Positions 16,131 through 25,628 of a DNA stretch of 64,000 nucleotides are shown here, piece after piece (positions within the stretch are counted from its first letter, which is position 1; each line of letters begins with the position of its first letter). The notes under the pieces are model-generated. The model was not told the DNA's origin and did not search any database. It saw only the letters and a program-made list of their open reading frames with translations. A program made the position numbers and the translations under genes. The stretch is from Hymenobacter daecheongensis DSM 21074 (GTDB taxonomy: Bacteria > Bacteroidota > Bacteroidia > Cytophagales > Hymenobacteraceae): assembly GCF_900141805.1 (NCBI RefSeq), contig NZ_FQYN01000004.1, positions 186,001 through 250,000 on the forward strand. The letters run 5' to 3'.

Positions 16131-16159
16131 CGAGATTCCTCGGCTTCGCTCGGAATGAC
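16131..16159. repeat. Half of a further palindromic element
   Basis: CGAGATTCCTCGGCTTCGCT followed by CGGAATGACG has the same layout as the right arms of the other families (…GGAATGAC end). It has no left arm, so it looks like a solo half element. Confidence 0.55.
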
Positions 16160-16188
16160 GTTCTTCTTATGGGCCAACCCGCCCTCTT

Positions 16189-17082
16189 TTACTTCTGGCT
16201 GGCTTTGAACAGCTTCTGCTTTTCTTCTTTCGACAGACTCTCGTAGCCGGAGCGGGAAATCTTGTCTAGGATGCCGTCGATTTCTTCCTGTTCGGGTTTG
16301 ATGGGGGCGGTTTTGCGGGTGGCGGTGGGGGCTTCGGCGGGGCGGCTGCGGTGCGATACGCGCAGGTTGGGGCGGCCCGAAACCAGGTTGCCCACCCAGT
16401 CGCCGATGGCCAGCACGGGGCGGCCCAGGTCGCGGCCCGCCTGCAGCTGCCGGATGAATAAGAAGCCCAGCAGCGCCCCGCCGATGTGGGCAATGCCGCC
16501 GCCCGGATTGCCCTGATTGATGGCAATGACCGAAATCAGAATGACGAAGGCGGCGATATACTTGATGCGCACCGGCCCGATCAGAAACAGGCTGAACGTA
16601 TATTCGGGCAGCAGCGTGGCGGCGGCCATTACGATGGCCGTGACTCCGGCCGAGGCGCCCAGCAGCGGCGTGCCCACGGCCGGCCGCAGCACCGGCAGCA
16701 AATTAAAGGCCAGCACGAACACGACTCCGCCCACCAGCGCGCCCAGAATGTAGAGGCTCACCAGCCGCCGGTCGCCGAGGTATTCGCGCACCAGCGCCCC
16801 GAACCAGTACAGGTTCAGCAGGTTGAAAAAGATGTGGAAGAAGCCCTCGTGGGTGAAGGCGTAGGTGAGCAGCGTCCAGGGGTGGCGCAGCAGCGCGGGC
16901 AGATCGGAGGGCAGCACGAACTGCCGCAGCACGTTGGCGAAGTAGGGCTGGAAGCCGGAAAGCCACAAAACGGCTTTCACCAGCACCAGAAAGACAAACA
17001 CCAGGACGTTGATCAGCAGCAGCTGGTTCAGCGCGTTGTCGCGGCGGCTGAAGGCGGTGCGGATGTCGTTTACGATACTCAT
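16189..17082 (-). CDS. Rhomboid family intramembrane serine protease
   Basis: The 297-residue polytopic protein has the rhomboid signature: the HEGFFHIFFNLLNLYWFG helix 2 block (~residues 78-95), the catalytic serine in GTPLLGASAGVTAIVM (~140) and the catalytic His in IAHIGGALLGFLFIRQ (~200). About six membrane helices are expected. A soluble C-terminal tail of about 80 residues is rich in Arg/Pro and ends in SRSGYESLSKEEKQKLFKAS, a conserved tail in Cytophagales rhomboids. It follows a second rhomboid by 11 bp on the same strand. Confidence 0.92.
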   Translation of the reverse strand: MSIVNDIRTAFSRRDNALNQLLLINVLVFVFLVLVKAVLWLSGFQPYFANVLRQFVLPSDLPALLRHPWTLLTYAFTHEGFFHIFFNLLNLYWFGALVREYLGDRRLVSLYILGALVGGVVFVLAFNLLPVLRPAVGTPLLGASAGVTAIVMAAATLLPEYTFSLFLIGPVRIKYIAAFVILISVIAINQGNPGGGIAHIGGALLGFLFIRQLQAGRDLGRPVLAIGDWVGNLVSGRPNLRVSHRSRPAEAPTATRKTAPIKPEQEEIDGILDKISRSGYESLSKEEKQKLFKASQK

Positions 17083-17093
17083 GGGGCAGAAAC

Positions 17094-17879
17094 TCAGTAG
17101 AACCGGGCGCGGCCTCGCTCCCAGATTTTCAACAGGATAAACCCGATCAACATTCCGCCCAAGTGGGCGAAGTGCGCCACATTGTCGCCGGGCGTGCGGT
17201 GTACGCCGCTGTACAGCTCATACAACGCATACATGGCCACAAAGTACTTGGCCTTGATGGGAAACGGAAAGAATAGGAGCATCAATTCGGTATTCGGAAA
17301 CAGGTAGGCGAAGGCGAACAGAATACCGAACAAGGCCCCGGAAGCACCCAGCATGGGCGAGTTGAGGCCGCGGGCGTACATATCCTCCAACGAGGTGAGG
17401 GCGCCCTGAACGAGCTGCTGGTCGTCGGGGGTGGCGTGGAGCTGGCGCACGACGGGCGCGAAGGCATCGGCGTACTCCTTCATATTATTCTCCACAAAAT
17501 CCTGCAGGTGTACATCGGAAGGATCTTGCCGGAACACCTCGATATCCTGCCGCATGCGGTTGATTTCATAATACCGTACCCCCGAATACAGCACGCCCGC
17601 CCCCACGCCACAAATCAACCAGAAGGCCAGAAAGCGGTTGGCGCCCCAGCGCTGCTCCAGCAGCGGGCCGAAGGAAATCAGGCCGAACATATTGGAGAAG
17701 ATGTGGCCCAGCCCGCCGTGCATAAACATGTACGTGACGAACTGCCAGGGCTGAAAAAAGGCCGACTCGACGGGAAACAGGGCCAGAAAATTCATCCGGC
17801 TGGCCAGTTGCGTCTGCAGAATAAAAACGCCGATGTTGATAAAAAGCAGCGTACGAACCGTGGGGGTCAGATTGAACAT
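17094..17879 (-). CDS. Rhomboid family intramembrane serine protease
   Basis: The 261-residue protein begins MFNLTPTVRTLLFINIGVFI. It has the FMHGGLGHIFSNMFGLISFG block, the catalytic serine in PMLGASGALFGILFAF, and the catalytic His in VAHFAHLGGMLIGFIL, so both active-site residues are present. An unusual soluble insertion of about 60 residues (EINRMRQDIEVFRQDPSDVH onward) lies between the helix pairs. Substrates are unknown. The order mutL, rhomboid, rhomboid on one strand, with short gaps, suggests cotranscription. Confidence 0.93.
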   Translation of the reverse strand: MFNLTPTVRTLLFINIGVFILQTQLASRMNFLALFPVESAFFQPWQFVTYMFMHGGLGHIFSNMFGLISFGPLLEQRWGANRFLAFWLICGVGAGVLYSGVRYYEINRMRQDIEVFRQDPSDVHLQDFVENNMKEYADAFAPVVRQLHATPDDQQLVQGALTSLEDMYARGLNSPMLGASGALFGILFAFAYLFPNTELMLLFFPFPIKAKYFVAMYALYELYSGVHRTPGDNVAHFAHLGGMLIGFILLKIWERGRARFY

Positions 17880-17963
17880 GAAGGGCAGAGTAGCGCGAGG
17901 GAAAGTACGCGGGAAGAAAGGAGCGGCCGCCGCCGCTGGGTCTACGCAAAAGCGGCGCGGGCG

Positions 17964-19910
17964 CTAGGGCTTACGGAAAAAGTCCTGGAGCTGGCTAAGC
18001 TCCAGCAGCACCAGCGTGCGGCGGCCGTCGGGGGTGTAGCCGGGCACGGCACAGGCAAAAAGCCGATCCACCAGCGCGGCCATTTCCTGATCGGAGAGGC
18101 GGGCGCTGTCGCTGGTGCCGGCCACGCGGCGGGCCAGGGCGCGGGCCACTTTTTCGCGCCGCTCCAGGCGCACGGGGCCGGCGTGGGTCCGGAATTGCTC
18201 GATGAGACCTTCCAGCAGCTCTTTTTCGTCGCGGTTGGGCACATCGGCGGGCAGGCCTTCCACGGCAATGGTATTAGGCCCAAACTCAGCGAAGCGGAAG
18301 CCCAGCGCGTGCAGATCGTCGGCCACTTCGCGCAGCACTGCAAAATCCTGGGGCGTGAAGGTGACGGTGCGCGGAAACAGCAGCGTCTGGGCCCCGACGC
18401 TTTCGCGCTCCAGGCCCTGCACGTACTGCTCGTACAGGATTCTTTCGCGGGCCGCCACCTGGTCAATCAGCATCACCCCCGACTTTACCGGCACTAATAG
18501 ATACTGCTGGTTTACCTGAATCACGCGGCTGCCGGGGCCGCCGGTGGCCTCGCGCAACGGCAGCTCCGGCGCGGCCGGAGTTGGCGGCACGGCGGCGGGC
18601 AGCGTAGTTTTTTCTTCGCCAAAATCCGGAATCTGCGGCGCCGTGGCGGGCAGGTCGGGCACCACGGTCTGGCCCAGGGAGCGGTAAAACTCTTCCAGGT
18701 CGCGCTTGGCCTGCTCGGTGGGGCGGGCGGGCGCATTGCCGGCGGCGCTACGCGGGTGCGCGGGCTCGTCCTTGCCTTTGGGCGCGGCGGCGCGGGCGGC
18801 AGCCGAAGCCAGCGCATCGGGCCGGAAGTCGTCGGTGAAGGAGTTGGCCCCGGCCGAGGAGCGCAGCGGCTGAATGGGCGCGAAGTTCACGTCGCCCTCA
18901 AAGTCCAGCGACGGGGCCATGTTGTGAATGCCCAGGCTCTGCTTCACAGCGGCCCGCACGATGGCGTACACGGTTTTCTCGTCCTCGAACTTGATTTCCG
19001 TCTTCGTGGGGTGCACGTTGATGTCGATGGCCTTGGGGTCCAGCTCCAGAAACAGCACGTAGAACGGGTGCGTGTCGCGGGGCAGCAGGCCCTCGTAGGC
19101 GGCCAGCACGGCGTGGTTGAGGTAAGCCGAGCGGATGAAGCGGTTGTTGACGAAGAAAAACTGGTCGCCCCTACTCTTCTTGGCCGACTCCGGCTTTCCG
19201 ATAAAGCCCTTTACGGTGATAAACGGCGTTACTTCTTCGCAGGCGGCCAGCTGCTCCTTATAGCCATTGCCCAGCAGCGCCACGATGCGCTGGCTGAGCC
19301 GGCCGGCCGGCAGGTTGAACACCTCCAGGTCGTTTTGGTAGAGCGAGAAGGTGATCTGCGGATTGGCTAAGGCTACATGCTGGAACTCGTCCAGGATGTG
19401 GCGCATCTCCACAGCGTTGGTTTTCAGAAAATTGCGCCGGGCCGGCACGTTGAAGAACAGATTTTTTACCGCAATGCTGGTGCCGTCGGGGCAGGCCACG
19501 GGCTGCTGGCTGGTAATCTGCGAGCCTTCAACGAGCAGCAGCGTACCGGTGTCCTGGTCGCGCTTTTTGGTGCGCAGCTCTACCTGGGCCACGGCCGCAA
19601 TGGAGGCCAGCGCCTCGCCGCGGAAGCCCAGCGTGCGGATGCGGAACAAATCTTCGGTGGAACGAATCTTGCTGGTAGCGTGTCGCTCCAGACTCATCCG
19701 GGCGTCGGTAGGGCTCATGCCCGTGCCGTTGTCCACAATCTGCACGAGCTGCTTGCCGGCGTCCTTCACGATGAGCTGCACCTGGGTAGCGCCCGCGTCC
19801 ACGGCGTTTTCGAGCAGCTCTTTCACCACCGAGGCCGGGCGCTGCACCACCTCGCCCGCCGCAATCTGATTGGCCAGGTACTCGGGCAGCAACTGAATCA
19901 CATCCGCCAT
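17964..19910 (-). CDS. mutL: DNA mismatch repair protein MutL
   Basis: MutL couples MutS mismatch recognition to excision. The 648-residue protein has the GHKL ATPase motifs: NQIAAGEVVQRPASVVKELL with the catalytic Glu, DNGTGM, and LGFRGEALASI. A proline/alanine-rich linker (~residues 350-450) leads to the C-terminal dimerisation domain. In that domain, where nicking MutLs have DQHAxxExxxxE, this one reads D483-Q-V-A-A-R-E, and the C-terminal CPHGRP-type motif reads YTPDGRR. The endonuclease site therefore seems to be absent or altered, as in MutL of enterobacteria. Confidence 0.95.
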   Translation of the reverse strand: MADVIQLLPEYLANQIAAGEVVQRPASVVKELLENAVDAGATQVQLIVKDAGKQLVQIVDNGTGMSPTDARMSLERHATSKIRSTEDLFRIRTLGFRGEALASIAAVAQVELRTKKRDQDTGTLLLVEGSQITSQQPVACPDGTSIAVKNLFFNVPARRNFLKTNAVEMRHILDEFQHVALANPQITFSLYQNDLEVFNLPAGRLSQRIVALLGNGYKEQLAACEEVTPFITVKGFIGKPESAKKSRGDQFFFVNNRFIRSAYLNHAVLAAYEGLLPRDTHPFYVLFLELDPKAIDINVHPTKTEIKFEDEKTVYAIVRAAVKQSLGIHNMAPSLDFEGDVNFAPIQPLRSSAGANSFTDDFRPDALASAAARAAAPKGKDEPAHPRSAAGNAPARPTEQAKRDLEEFYRSLGQTVVPDLPATAPQIPDFGEEKTTLPAAVPPTPAAPELPLREATGGPGSRVIQVNQQYLLVPVKSGVMLIDQVAARERILYEQYVQGLERESVGAQTLLFPRTVTFTPQDFAVLREVADDLHALGFRFAEFGPNTIAVEGLPADVPNRDEKELLEGLIEQFRTHAGPVRLERREKVARALARRVAGTSDSARLSDQEMAALVDRLFACAVPGYTPDGRRTLVLLELSQLQDFFRKP

Positions 19911-20196
19911 CGGGCACGTTACTGAAGTTGATTATGAAGAGGTTAGCCGCCGAAAAATTGACCCGCCAACGCCAACTGGGGTGCCGTGCCGGGAATTTCT
20001 CCGTAAGTTTGCGGCCAACTTTAGTGTGCTTAGCAACGGACGAAATTCCAATCCGGCGCGTTATAGGAGGCAGAGGCGAGGGGCGCAAGGCCCGCAATAC
20101 AGGCGGCCAACCCGGCTGAAAACCTCCCTTCCAAGGCATGCAAAAGTAGGGCTATTTCCGCTCTGATTCAACCTCACGACGCTACCATAAGAGCCG

Positions 20197-23151
20197 ATGC
20201 TCAAGGATTTTCGGATTAGACTTTTATTGCTTCTGCTGGCCGTAACGGGCCTGGTCATCACCTCGGCAGCTCCCCGCGACCGGGGCGGACGGCCGATGTC
20301 GGTGGCCGAGCAAACCTGGGTCGACAGCGTATTCAGCTCCCTCACGCCCGACCAGCGTCTGGGCCAGCTGTTTATGGTGGCCGCGTATTCCAATAAGGAT
20401 AAAAAACACGCCCAACACATCGACGAGATGGTGCGCACCTATGGCGTGGGCGGCGTGATGTTTCTGCAGGGCGGCCCCAAGCGCCAGGCCGTGCTGGCCA
20501 ACCGCTACCAGGCCCTGGCTAAAGTACCGCTGCTGGTGGCCATGGACGCCGAATGGGGCCTCGATATGCGCCTCGACTCCAGCATGCACTTCGCCAAAGC
20601 CATGACCCTCGGGGCCATGGACGATGAGCAGTACGTGTACCAGATGGGCCGCGAAATTGCCCTCAAGCTCAAGACGTTGGGCGTGCACGTGAGCTTTTCG
20701 CCGGTTATCGACGTCAATTCTAACCCCGACAATCCGGTGATTGGCAACCGCTCGTTTGGCGAGAACAAGGAGCAGGTTTCCAAGCGCGGCGTGGCCTACA
20801 TCCGGGGGCTGCAGGATCATGGCATTATGGCCGTAGCTAAGCACTTTCCCGGTCATGGCGACACGGATGTGGACTCGCACGTGGCGCTGCCGGTGGTGAA
20901 CACCGACATGGCCCGCTTGACCAACGTGGACCTGTATCCGTTTCAAAAGTCGTTTGAGGCCGGGGTGATGGGCGTGATGGTGGCCCACCTCTACATGCCG
21001 CTGTTCGATACCATCAAGACCCAGACCACGACCCTCTCGCGCAGCCTCGTGACGGGACTGCTGAAGGAGAAGATGAGCTATAAAGGGCTGGTTTTCACCG
21101 ATGCGCTGAACATGAAGAGCGTATCGAACCTGTATAAGCCCGGCGAGCTGGACGCGCTGGCCCTGATTGCGGGCAACGATGTACTGCTGTTTTCGGAAGA
21201 TGTGCCGTTGGGCCTGCAGCGTATTCGGGAAGCGGTGGCGGCGGGCAAAATCACGCAGGAAGACATCGATGCCCGCGTGCGTAAGATTCTGCGGGCCAAG
21301 TACTGGGCCGGCCTCAACCGCTACCAGCCCGTGGATGTGCCCAACCTGGTGGAAAACCTGAACCGGCCGCTGAGCCGCACCGTGCAACAGCAGATTTATG
21401 AGCACGCCGTGACGGTGGTGAAAAACCAGGACGACATTCTGCCCTTCCACCGCCTTGATACCCTGCGCATTGCCTCCGTTACGGTGGGCACGCCGGCCGG
21501 TGGCACCTATGCCACCATCATGAACAAGTATCAGAGCGGGCCGGTGTATTCGGTGGCTAACCGCTACGCGCCGGACTCTACTTTTCAGCGCATAGAAAGC
21601 CGGCTGACGCCTTATAACGTGGTGGTGGTGAGCCTGCACGGCATGAACAACACGCCGGCCCACAACTACGGCCTCGGCGACGGTACGCTGAAATTCATCA
21701 AGCAATTGCAGGCCAACCCGAAGCTGAAAACCGTGGTGGTGGCCATGGGCAATGCTTACGCGCTGAAATACCTGGAAGATGCCCGCACGCTGGTGTGCGG
21801 CTACGAAGACAACTACGCCTCGCAGCTGGTGGTGCCGCAAGTGCTGTTTGGGGCGCTGCCGGCCAAGGGCCAGCTGCCCGTCACGGTGTCGCCGACGCTG
21901 AAGGCCGGCACGGGCCTGCCCACCCCGGATTTCCGCCGCCTGCGCTACGCTACGCCGGAAAGCGAGGGCCTGGACTCGAAAGTGCTGGCCCAGATCGACA
22001 ACATTGCGCTGGAATCGGTGGCATATGCGGCGGCGCCGGGCTGCCAGGTGCTGGTGGCCAAAGACGGGGCCGTGGTGTTTGATAAAAGCTACGGCTACTC
22101 CACCTACGATAAGTCGCAGCAGGTGTCGAGCAGCACGATTTACGACCTGGCTTCGGTGACCAAAGTGGCCGGTACGCTGCAGGCAGTGATGTACCTGAAG
22201 GACCAGGGCAAGCTCAGCCTCGATGCGAAAGTAGCCGACTACCTGCCCGAGCTGCGCACCTCCAACAAGCGCGACATGACCGTGCGCGACGTGCTGCTGC
22301 ACCAGGCCGGCCTCAAGCCCGGCATCCCGACCTGGGAGCGGACCGTGACCCGCAACGGCCTCAAGCCCACGTTCTACGCCAGCACCCGCTCCGACGAATT
22401 CCCCAACGAGGTAGTGCCCGGCACGTTCAGCACCAAGGCCGTGAACGACTCGGTCTGGACCTGGATTGTGCGCTCCAGCCTGCTGCCCAAAATAAAGGGC
22501 AAATACCCCATCGAATACAGCGACCTGAGCTTCATGATTCTGAAGCGGGTGAGCGAAAAGCTGCTCAACCAGCCCATCGACCAGTTTCTGCAGAAGACGT
22601 TTTATGCCCCGCTGGGCCTGGCTTCGATGAAGTATAACCCGCTGGAATGCTTCTCCAAAGACTGCATCGCGCCCACCGAAAACGACACCTACTACCGCAA
22701 AGCCCAGCTCCAGGGCACCGTGCATGACCAGACGGCTGCCTTGATGGGCGGTGTGGCCGGCCACGCGGGCTTGTTTGCCAATGCCAACGACCTGGCCATC
22801 CTGATGCAGATGGATCTGCAGAACGGCCGCTACGGTGGCCACCGCTACTTCCAGACGCCGGTCGTTACGGAGTTTGCCCGCACCCAGGTGGCTGGCAACC
22901 GCCGCGGCCTGGGCTGGGACCACGGCAACCCCGAAAAGCCCGAGGGCCCGACTTCGAATCTGTCGCCGGCCAGTACCTTTGGGCACACCGGCTTCACGGG
23001 CACCTGCGTGTGGATGGACCCGGAAAACAAAATCCTCTATATCTTTCTTTCCAATCGGGTGTACCCCGACGGTGGCAACAACAAACTGCGCCAGTACAAC
23101 ATCCGTACGCGCATCCACGACGTTATCTACAAGTCTTTGGTCAAGTCATGA
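20197..23151 (+). CDS. GH3 beta-N-acetylhexosaminidase fused to a serine beta-lactamase-type hydrolase
   Basis: The 984-residue exported protein (signal: FRIRLLLLLLAVTGLVITSA) has two enzymes. Residues ~50-370 are a GH3 domain of the NagZ type with KHFPGHGDTDVDSH (215-228) and the candidate nucleophile D302 in FTDALNM. A GH3 C-terminal domain follows to ~580. Residues ~600-980 are a class C/DD-peptidase-like domain with S653-V-T-K656, Y774-S-D and H930-T-G. It probably processes peptidoglycan or muropeptides in the periplasm. Both active sites look intact. This fused architecture is known in Bacteroidota. Confidence 0.92.
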   Translation: MLKDFRIRLLLLLLAVTGLVITSAAPRDRGGRPMSVAEQTWVDSVFSSLTPDQRLGQLFMVAAYSNKDKKHAQHIDEMVRTYGVGGVMFLQGGPKRQAVLANRYQALAKVPLLVAMDAEWGLDMRLDSSMHFAKAMTLGAMDDEQYVYQMGREIALKLKTLGVHVSFSPVIDVNSNPDNPVIGNRSFGENKEQVSKRGVAYIRGLQDHGIMAVAKHFPGHGDTDVDSHVALPVVNTDMARLTNVDLYPFQKSFEAGVMGVMVAHLYMPLFDTIKTQTTTLSRSLVTGLLKEKMSYKGLVFTDALNMKSVSNLYKPGELDALALIAGNDVLLFSEDVPLGLQRIREAVAAGKITQEDIDARVRKILRAKYWAGLNRYQPVDVPNLVENLNRPLSRTVQQQIYEHAVTVVKNQDDILPFHRLDTLRIASVTVGTPAGGTYATIMNKYQSGPVYSVANRYAPDSTFQRIESRLTPYNVVVVSLHGMNNTPAHNYGLGDGTLKFIKQLQANPKLKTVVVAMGNAYALKYLEDARTLVCGYEDNYASQLVVPQVLFGALPAKGQLPVTVSPTLKAGTGLPTPDFRRLRYATPESEGLDSKVLAQIDNIALESVAYAAAPGCQVLVAKDGAVVFDKSYGYSTYDKSQQVSSSTIYDLASVTKVAGTLQAVMYLKDQGKLSLDAKVADYLPELRTSNKRDMTVRDVLLHQAGLKPGIPTWERTVTRNGLKPTFYASTRSDEFPNEVVPGTFSTKAVNDSVWTWIVRSSLLPKIKGKYPIEYSDLSFMILKRVSEKLLNQPIDQFLQKTFYAPLGLASMKYNPLECFSKDCIAPTENDTYYRKAQLQGTVHDQTAALMGGVAGHAGLFANANDLAILMQMDLQNGRYGGHRYFQTPVVTEFARTQVAGNRRGLGWDHGNPEKPEGPTSNLSPASTFGHTGFTGTCVWMDPENKILYIFLSNRVYPDGGNNKLRQYNIRTRIHDVIYKSLVKS

Positions 23152-23185
23152 TCTGTTGTTTCGCCCTCGTTTTCTCCTGACCTGC

Positions 23186-23228
23186 AATTGGCGGTGAGGC
23201 ATCTGGACCAGATGACTTACCGCCAATT
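23186..23228 (+). terminator. Terminator after the GH3 fusion gene
   Basis: AATTGGCGGT and ACCGCCAATT form the base of a hairpin with an inner CATCTG/AGATG pairing, followed by a T-rich run (TTTGTTTT). Confidence 0.8.
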
Positions 23229-23276
23229 TTTGTTTTCCCCTCTCCCCTGCCCGTGCCCCTCGCCCACCCCCCTGCC

Positions 23277-24413
23277 ATGAACATCGGAATTGTCTGTTAT
23301 CCCACCTTTGGCGGCTCCGGTGTGGTGGCCACCGAGCTAGGTAAAGCGCTGGCGCTGAAGGGCCACCGGGTCCATTTCATCACCTACAGCCAGCCCGTCC
23401 GGCTCGATTTCTTCAACGAGAACCTGTTCTACCACGAGGTCTATATTCCTCCCTATCCGCTGTTCCAGTTTCCGCCCTACGAGCTGGCGTTGGCCTCGAA
23501 AATGGTGGATATCGTGCAGAACGAGAAGCTCGACGTGCTGCACGTGCACTACGCCATTCCGCACGCCTCGGCGGCCTACATGGCCAAGCAGATTCTGCGC
23601 ACCAAAGGCCTCACCATTCCGGTCATCACCACCCTGCACGGCACCGATATTACGCTAGTGGGCAAAGATGCCAGCTACGAGCCGGTGGTCACGTTCAGCA
23701 TCAACCAATCGGACGGCGTGACGGCCGTTTCGGCGGATCTGCGCAAGGAAACCTACGAGTACTTCGCCATTGAGAAGGACATTGAGGTGATTCCAAACTT
23801 CATCAACCTGGAGCGCTTCAAAAAGCAGAACAAGGGCCACTTCAAGGCTGCCATTGCGCCCAACGGCGAGAAGTTGCTGGTGCACACCAGCAACTTCCGC
23901 TCAGTGAAGCGCGTGGACGATGTGGTGAACATCTTCGCCGGCGTGCGCCGCCAGATTCCGGCCAAGCTCCTGCTCGTGGGCGACGGCCCCGACCGGCCCC
24001 GCATCGAGAAGCTCTGCCGCGACATCGGCTTCTGCGACGATATCCGCTTTCTGGGCAAGCTCGAAGCCGTGGAGGAAGTCCTCAGCATCGCCGACCTGTT
24101 TCTGATGCCTTCGGAAAAGGAAAGCTTCGGCCTGGCTGCGCTGGAAGCCATGGCTTGCGAAGTGCCGGTTATCAGCACCAACGCCGGCGGCATTCCGGAG
24201 TTGAACCTACACGGCGTGACGGGCATGATCAGCGAAATCGGCGACGTAACTGATATGGTTAAAAACGCCCTCTACGTGCTGGAAGAGGAGAACCTGCCCC
24301 GCTTCAAGGAAGCCGCCCGCGCCCGCGCCGAGGAGTTTGAAGTAGGTAAGATTCTGCCGCTGTACGAGGCCTGCTACCAGCGCGCCATCGATGCGGTTTT
24401 GACCACGGCTTAA
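23277..24413 (+). CDS. bshA: N-acetyl-alpha-D-glucosaminyl L-malate synthase
   Basis: BshA makes GlcNAc-malate, the first step of bacillithiol, from UDP-GlcNAc and malate. The start is set at ATG 23277 (MNIGIVCYPTFGGSGVVATE), eight codons inside the longest frame, since this is the conserved family N-terminus; 378 residues. GT-B/GT4 features: HVHYAIPHASAAYMAKQI, TTLHGTDITLVGKD, HTSNFRSVKRVDDVV, LVGDGPDRPRIE, and the donor-binding EKESFGLAALEAMACEVPVI. It lies 125 bp after the GH3 fusion with a terminator between. Confidence 0.95.
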   Translation: MNIGIVCYPTFGGSGVVATELGKALALKGHRVHFITYSQPVRLDFFNENLFYHEVYIPPYPLFQFPPYELALASKMVDIVQNEKLDVLHVHYAIPHASAAYMAKQILRTKGLTIPVITTLHGTDITLVGKDASYEPVVTFSINQSDGVTAVSADLRKETYEYFAIEKDIEVIPNFINLERFKKQNKGHFKAAIAPNGEKLLVHTSNFRSVKRVDDVVNIFAGVRRQIPAKLLLVGDGPDRPRIEKLCRDIGFCDDIRFLGKLEAVEEVLSIADLFLMPSEKESFGLAALEAMACEVPVISTNAGGIPELNLHGVTGMISEIGDVTDMVKNALYVLEEENLPRFKEAARARAEEFEVGKILPLYEACYQRAIDAVLTTA

Positions 24414-24415
24414 CT

Positions 24416-24568
24416 GTCATTGCGAGCAACGCGAAGCAATCCGTCCTCTGAAATGTAAAAAGCTCCTTTTCACCACAAAGCCCTGACGTATGCATACGTC
24501 AGGGCTTTTCTGTTTACAAAGCTTAGCGCATTGTCCAAGACGGATTGCTTCACTTCGCTCGCAATGAC
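24416..24568. repeat. Palindromic element, family C, copy 1
   Basis: The ends are GTCATTGCGAGCAACGCGAA and the matching complement; the centre carries its own palindrome CTGACGTATGCATACGTCAG between AAAGCC and GGCTTT. It fills the gap between the convergent bshA and the DUF7935-like gene, starting 2 bp after one stop and ending 4 bp before the other. It could act as a bidirectional terminator. Copy 2 is at 41269. Confidence 0.92.
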
Positions 24569-24572
24569 AGGT

Positions 24573-25109
24573 CTAAAACAACCCCGCAGCTTCGCGCTTC
24601 ACGGCGTTCAGCGCCCGCGCGGTGGGGTCGGCTTCGTCGGTCATCAGGTTTTCCAGAATGCGCTTGGCCAGCTCGGTGCCGCGGGCCTGCTGGGGCGTGG
24701 GCAGGGTGTGGTAGGCCTTGTTCACCATCGTCAGAATGGTTTCCTTGGCCGATTTCACCTGGTCCCAAACATCGGGGCTCATGTAGAGCTGCTGGCTGAG
24801 GTTGTGCTCAAACTCGGCCCGGATTTCGGAAACCAGCATGCGGTGGTAGTCGGGGGCGGTGAGGCCGGCACTGCTCAGGCGCACCAGCAGGTTGTTGGGG
24901 GTGATGCGCTCCAGCAGCAGCGTCACCCGCTCGTAGGCCTGCAGGCGCAGGGGCAGCGTTTCCTTCGAGGTTTGCAGCCGCATTTCGATCAGGCGGCGCT
25001 GCTGCTCCTTCTCCAGATATTGCTGGATGAGGTAGAAGATGGAGCCGGCCACGATAAGGGCGGGCAGAATGATTTTGAGCAGGTCGAAAACGTAGGCGGT
25101 AGTATCCAT
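24573..25109 (-). CDS. Membrane-anchored protein of unknown function (DUF7935-like)
   Basis: The start is taken at ATG 25109 (MDTTAYVFDLLKIILPALIV), giving 178 residues. ATG 25127 is possible, and the long open frame above it is antisense to the IscA gene. One N-terminal membrane helix (~residues 8-28) is followed by a charged helical part (EKEQQRRLIEMRLQTSKETL) that looks coiled-coil. The C-terminal section ends in ADPTARALNAVKREAAGLF. Its layout matches a conserved Bacteroidota family of unknown function. It is divergent from iscA. Confidence 0.75.
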   Translation of the reverse strand: MDTTAYVFDLLKIILPALIVAGSIFYLIQQYLEKEQQRRLIEMRLQTSKETLPLRLQAYERVTLLLERITPNNLLVRLSSAGLTAPDYHRMLVSEIRAEFEHNLSQQLYMSPDVWDQVKSAKETILTMVNKAYHTLPTPQQARGTELAKRILENLMTDEADPTARALNAVKREAAGLF

Positions 25110-25236
25110 GCGGGCTAAAAAGGGCATTTGGGCGAAGCGAAGGTCGGGAAATATGGCGGGAAATAATCGGTGAACCGCCGGGCCGGCCGCGCTGTTGTGT
25201 ACGGGTCGGAGCAAACGGCGTGTGCCCCCGGCTTCG

Positions 25237-25244
25237 TATCTTTG
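25237..25244 (+). promoter_or_regulatory. -7 element (TATCTTTG) before the IscA-type gene
   Basis: Exact TAnnTTTG followed by C, 30 bp upstream of the ATG at 25275. No TTTG at the 19-bp spacing. Confidence 0.5.
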
Positions 25245-25274
25245 CCCCTCTACTCTTCTAACTCCGAAAGCACT

Positions 25275-25628
25275 ATGGCCACCGCCGTTTCGACTAAAAC
25301 CGCTCCCATCACCCTCACGCCGGGCGCTCTGGTAGAGGTCAGAAATATCATCGAAGACAAGAAAGTACCCCAGGACTACGGCCTGCGCATCGGCGTGCAG
25401 GGCGGCGGCTGCTCGGGCATGAGCTACCTCCTCGGCTTCGACAAAGCCAAGGACAACGACGAGGTATACGACCTCGACGGCCTGAAGCTCATCATGGATA
25501 AGAAGCACGCCATGTACGTGCTGGGCATGGAAGTCGACTTTCAGGACGGCCTGAATGCCCGCGGCTTCGTCTTCAACAACCCCCAGGCCAAGAGCACCTG
25601 CGGCTGCGGCACGTCGTTTTCGGCGTAA
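25275..25628 (+). CDS. IscA/HesB-type iron-sulfur cluster carrier
   Basis: The 117-residue protein starts at MATAVSTKTAPITLTPGAL (ATG 25275); the frame extends upstream but without conserved sequence. It has the A-type carrier cysteines: one in GGGCSGMSYLLGFD (about residue 54) and two in the C-terminal TCGCGTSF. DYGLRIGVQGGGCSG is the family block. It would deliver Fe-S clusters to apo-proteins. No isc or suf genes are adjacent, so the choice among iscA, sufA and erpA is not made. Confidence 0.93.
   Translation: MATAVSTKTAPITLTPGALVEVRNIIEDKKVPQDYGLRIGVQGGGCSGMSYLLGFDKAKDNDEVYDLDGLKLIMDKKHAMYVLGMEVDFQDGLNARGFVFNNPQAKSTCGCGTSFSA

Noticed and set aside
20224..23118. 964-codon minus-strand frame
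   Set aside because: Antisense to the GH3/beta-lactamase fusion, whose active-site motifs are all intact; the minus product has no domain.
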